From assembly GCF_000143085.1 (NCBI RefSeq), contig NC_014315.1, forward strand, positions 1,053,001 to 1,117,000: DNA of 64,000 nt. The letters run 5' to 3'. Below the pieces are notes generated by a model that was not told the DNA's origin, made no database searches, and saw only the letters and a program-made list of their open reading frames with translations. Position numbers and translations under genes: made by a program. Below, piece by piece: positions 61,856-64,000 of the stretch (position 1 is its first letter; every line of letters begins with the position of its first letter). The DNA is from Nitrosococcus watsonii C-113 (lineage in GTDB: Bacteria > Pseudomonadota > Gammaproteobacteria > Nitrosococcales > Nitrosococcaceae).

Positions 61856-62716
61856 ATGAGAGTCTCTTTTTTCAGGAATAGATTGAACAAGGGCATATTT
61901 GTGTTAGGTTTCTCCTTGGCTTTTTTGATTGCCGCATGCGCTCCGCCCATCAAGCCAGCAAAGCTGGAACGTGCTGAAGCCGATGTTGAGCAGGCGCAAG
62001 CCGATTCCAGAGTTACTCAATATGCTCCAGTCAGGCTAGATGAAGCCAAGGAAGCCTTACAGCGGGCTCAGGTCGCTTGGGAGGCAGATAAGAACGTCGA
62101 AGAAGTAGAACACCTTGCCTATTTGGCGCAGCAGCGTGCCGCCATTGCGGAAATGGCGGCGGCAGACAAAGCCGCTCAGGCTGAAATCAAGAATCTAGGT
62201 CAGGAGCGACAGCAAATGCTCATGGACATGCATGAGCTTGAAGCGAGACAGGCTAAAGAACAAGCTAAGATGGCAGAAGTTCGAGCGGACAAGCTTGAAA
62301 AAAGGCTTGCTGCGCTTAACGCTGAGAAAACTGAGCGCGGATATGTGCTTACCTTGGGGGATATTTTATTTGAAGTAGATAGTGCCGAACTAACTTCCGG
62401 CGGAATGCAAAATTTATTTCGCTTGGTTACTTTTTTGAAGGAATACCCTGATCGACAGGTGGTTATTGAAGGCCATACCGATAGTACCGGCTCGGGGGTT
62501 TATAATATGGAGCTTTCCCAGCGGCGTGCTGATGCAGTGTATGAATTTCTTGTGAATAATGGGATTTCACCAGCGCGTATTGCCGCCCATGGCTACGGCA
62601 AAGCTTACCCGGTGGCGCCTAATAACACGGCCGCAGGCCGTCAAAAGAATCGCCGGGTAGAAATTGTGATTCTTGACGCTGGGAAAAAGGCTAAAGAGTA
62701 CCAGCGCCCCGGTTGA
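61856..62716 (+). CDS. OmpA-family lipoprotein with DUF4398-like N-terminus
   Basis: The 286-residue product has a signal and lipobox I-A-A-C (FLIAACAPP), a DUF4398-like helical region (residues 28-155; VTQYAPVRLDEAKEALQRAQ) and a C-terminal OmpA peptidoglycan-binding domain: GDILFEVDSAELTSGGMQNL, VVIEGHTDSTGSGVYNMELS, RRADAVYEF and NRRVEIVI. It would link the outer membrane to peptidoglycan. It follows the DUF4398 lipoprotein by 25 nt with GGGAGGT before the ATG, so the two are coexpressed and probably act together. Confidence 0.93.
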   Translation: MRVSFFRNRLNKGIFVLGFSLAFLIAACAPPIKPAKLERAEADVEQAQADSRVTQYAPVRLDEAKEALQRAQVAWEADKNVEEVEHLAYLAQQRAAIAEMAAADKAAQAEIKNLGQERQQMLMDMHELEARQAKEQAKMAEVRADKLEKRLAALNAEKTERGYVLTLGDILFEVDSAELTSGGMQNLFRLVTFLKEYPDRQVVIEGHTDSTGSGVYNMELSQRRADAVYEFLVNNGISPARIAAHGYGKAYPVAPNNTAAGRQKNRRVEIVILDAGKKAKEYQRPG

Positions 62717-62747
62717 GGTATCGCTTACTCGCATTTGCGCATATCCC

Positions 62748-62777
62748 GCTCCTGGAAGGCAATCGCTTTCCAGGAGC
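62748..62777. terminator. Bidirectional terminator-like hairpin
   Basis: GCTCCTGGAA at 62748-62757 pairs with TTCCAGGAGC at 62768-62777 over a 10-nt loop, in the interval between the convergent OmpA-type gene and hflD. It is not followed by a T-run on either strand, so termination may be partial. Confidence 0.55.
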
Positions 62778-62815
62778 TAGGGAGGAAGTTATCCAATAGG
62801 AGATCTGATGAGGTG

Positions 62816-63457
62816 CTATGCCGCACCTGCTCGAGGTATGCGTTTTAGGAGGGTGTGCGTTTCGTATAGCAGTTGGCGGCCCTGGAACAGTAAATGGAGG
62901 CGAGTCCCCCCCATCTGTCGCCAGAGTACCGCTGATCGAATAGCCGCCAGCAGCAGTGCGCGGATTCGCTCAATATTCTCCGGTTGTCGGAGATGGGTTT
63001 CTTCACCCCGAATTTGGATTCTTGGCGTCAAGGTGCTGATAGTGCTGACGTAGGTGTCGGCGAGGCGGGCGATAATGCTGGGATCTGCGGGAGAGAGTTC
63101 TTCCGTTTGCGGTTCGATGTGTTTAATCTGATCGGCGATCTGTGCCAATATTCTAGGGCGCTTTTTTAGCCGTTGCTCCAGATACATGATATTAGTAAGG
63201 TAGCGCAGCAATTCAGGGTCGGTACGGTAAGATTTTCTATTAAGTTGCTGACCCAAGACCTGCAGTCCAACACTGATTCCTTCAATATTGCCGTAGACAT
63301 CTTCCGCGCTTTTTGGATTCATCTTAAAGACGCTAGCCAAGCTGGTGGCCACCGTATCGATGGGAGCATTGCCCTGGCGCGCGATTTGCTGAACTGAGTT
63401 TAGGGCTTGTATGATGCCGGCTAAAGCCAGCGTTCGATTATACCAAACGTTGCTCAT
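62816..63457 (-). CDS. hflD: High-frequency lysogenization protein HflD homologue
   Basis: The ATG at 63457 overlaps the end of mnmA (ATGA), the usual arrangement, and gives 213 residues; the longer open frame is not needed. Family features are the start [20 protein letters not shown] and then the [17 protein letters not shown] and [12 protein letters not shown] stretches, with [16 protein letters not shown] near the end. HflD is a helical peripheral membrane protein that in E. coli affects lambda lysogeny by binding CII. The mnmA-hflD order is the normal gammaproteobacterial one. Confidence 0.94.
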   Translation of the reverse strand: MSNVWYNRTLALAGIIQALNSVQQIARQGNAPIDTVATSLASVFKMNPKSAEDVYGNIEGISVGLQVLGQQLNRKSYRTDPELLRYLTNIMYLEQRLKKRPRILAQIADQIKHIEPQTEELSPADPSIIARLADTYVSTISTLTPRIQIRGEETHLRQPENIERIRALLLAAIRSAVLWRQMGGTRLHLLFQGRQLLYETHTLLKRIPRAGAA

Positions 63458-64000
63458 GAGTGTATCCCCAGTACGTCCGTAGTAGTAATGGTGCCTCCAC
63501 CAAGGCATTCATCGTTCTGATAGAAGACGATGGCTTGCCCTGGAGTAGCAGCATATTGTGGTACATCAAAAATGACCTTGATATAACCATTGGTTATTGC
63601 TGTAAGGGTGCAATGCTGATCGGCCTGGCGGTAGCGAATTTTAGCGGTACAGGAATAGGGTAAGGATGGGGGATAGCCGGCTACCCAATGCAACTGATTA
63701 GCCTCTAGTGCTAGGCTTCTCAGCCAAGGATGATCCCTGCCTTGGGCGACATAAAGGATGTTCTGTGGCAAATTTTTACCCACTACAAACCAGGGCGCAC
63801 CGTTGCTATTTTTACGGCCGCCAATGCCTAGTCCTCGCCGTTGTCCTAAGGTGTAGTACATAAGCCCATCATGCTGACCGATCCTTTCTTTATTGGGAGT
63901 GCACATTTCGCCTGGCTGCGCGGGAAGGTAGCGACTGAGAAACTCCTTGAAACGGCGTTCTCCAATAAAACAGATTCCGGTACTATCTTTTTTGCTGTGG
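63454..64000 (-). CDS. mnmA: tRNA-specific 2-thiouridylase MnmA, 3' part
   Basis: The frame is open to the right edge, so the start lies outside the window; the last 181 codons are visible. The segment [19 protein letters not shown] contains the catalytic Cys, and [13 protein letters not shown] and the final [17 protein letters not shown] are family hallmarks. MnmA uses sulfur from the relay to make 2-thiouridine at position 34 of tRNA for Lys, Glu and Gln. The end overlaps hflD by 4 nt. Confidence 0.95.
   Translation of the reverse strand, partial: HSKKDSTGICFIGERRFKEFLSRYLPAQPGEMCTPNKERIGQHDGLMYYTLGQRRGLGIGGRKNSNGAPWFVVGKNLPQNILYVAQGRDHPWLRSLALEANQLHWVAGYPPSLPYSCTAKIRYRQADQHCTLTAITNGYIKVIFDVPQYAATPGQAIVFYQNDECLGGGTITTTDVLGIHS

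Overview
The window looks like chromosome of a gammaproteobacterium. The best fit is a Nitrosococcus-type ammonia oxidiser: a complete V/A-type ATPase operon in a proteobacterium, oxidative pentose-phosphate genes (zwf, gnd, tal), a PEP-CTERM protein, a RoxA-like dihaem cytochrome, and mnmA-hflD in the usual gammaproteobacterial order. The genus is an inference from content; no rRNA or marker gene is present to confirm it.

Layout. 0-4.4 kb: tandem FG-GAP beta-propeller genes (one cut by the left edge, one with a decayed C-terminus, one reduced to its first 27 codons), then a TIGR03032-type protein and a DUF488 protein. 4.4-13.2 kb: a nine-gene V/A-ATPase operon in the order H-like, C, I, K, F, E, A, B, D. 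13.2-18.2 kb: a GYF-RDD membrane protein, a lipoprotein and a secreted subtilase. 18.4-21.5 kb: a NarL-family sensor kinase/regulator locus that was tandemly duplicated and then partly deleted, leaving an intact kinase, a regulator fused to a kinase ATPase domain, and a regulator without its N-terminus. 21.7-32 kb: cstA with its small partner, msrA, DUF423, PAP2 phosphatase, a hydroxyisobutyrate-dehydrogenase-like enzyme, an M16C protease, a HAD hydrolase and hslO.

32.1-37.4 kb is the accessory part and reads as a wrecked chromosomal integron. It holds an integron-integrase pseudogene, a well-preserved attC site that begins at the stop codon of a ParE-type toxin, an antitoxin gene split by an IS630 element, a SIMPL-domain gene, a cassette of unknown function, an IS5 remnant and an inverted cassette with half an attC. 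Two copies of a 95-nt palindromic repeat each sit directly before a cassette gene.

37.8-53.6 kb: an RpoD-like sigma factor, a GDSL lipase-type PEP-CTERM protein, a RoxA-like cytochrome, zwf-gnd, a SufR-like regulator with two coupled membrane proteins, a transaldolase that lacks the usual Schiff-base lysine, a DUF6600-like lipoprotein, a DedA protein and an AI-2E-family permease. 53.6-58.1 kb: the permease 3' end and the start of gdhA are duplicated around a GC-rich insert carrying a DUF1003 gene and kup. 58.1-64 kb: a deleted sodium symporter pseudogene, a GH15 glycosidase, a TnpB remnant, two DUF4398-type lipoproteins (the second fused to OmpA), hflD and the 3' part of mnmA.

Functional themes are ion-motive energy (V-ATPase, Kup, permeases), sugar oxidation for NADPH (zwf, gnd, tal, GH15), envelope proteins, and genome decay through duplication, deletion and IS insertion. 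All identifications rest on reading translated motifs; no database search was run.
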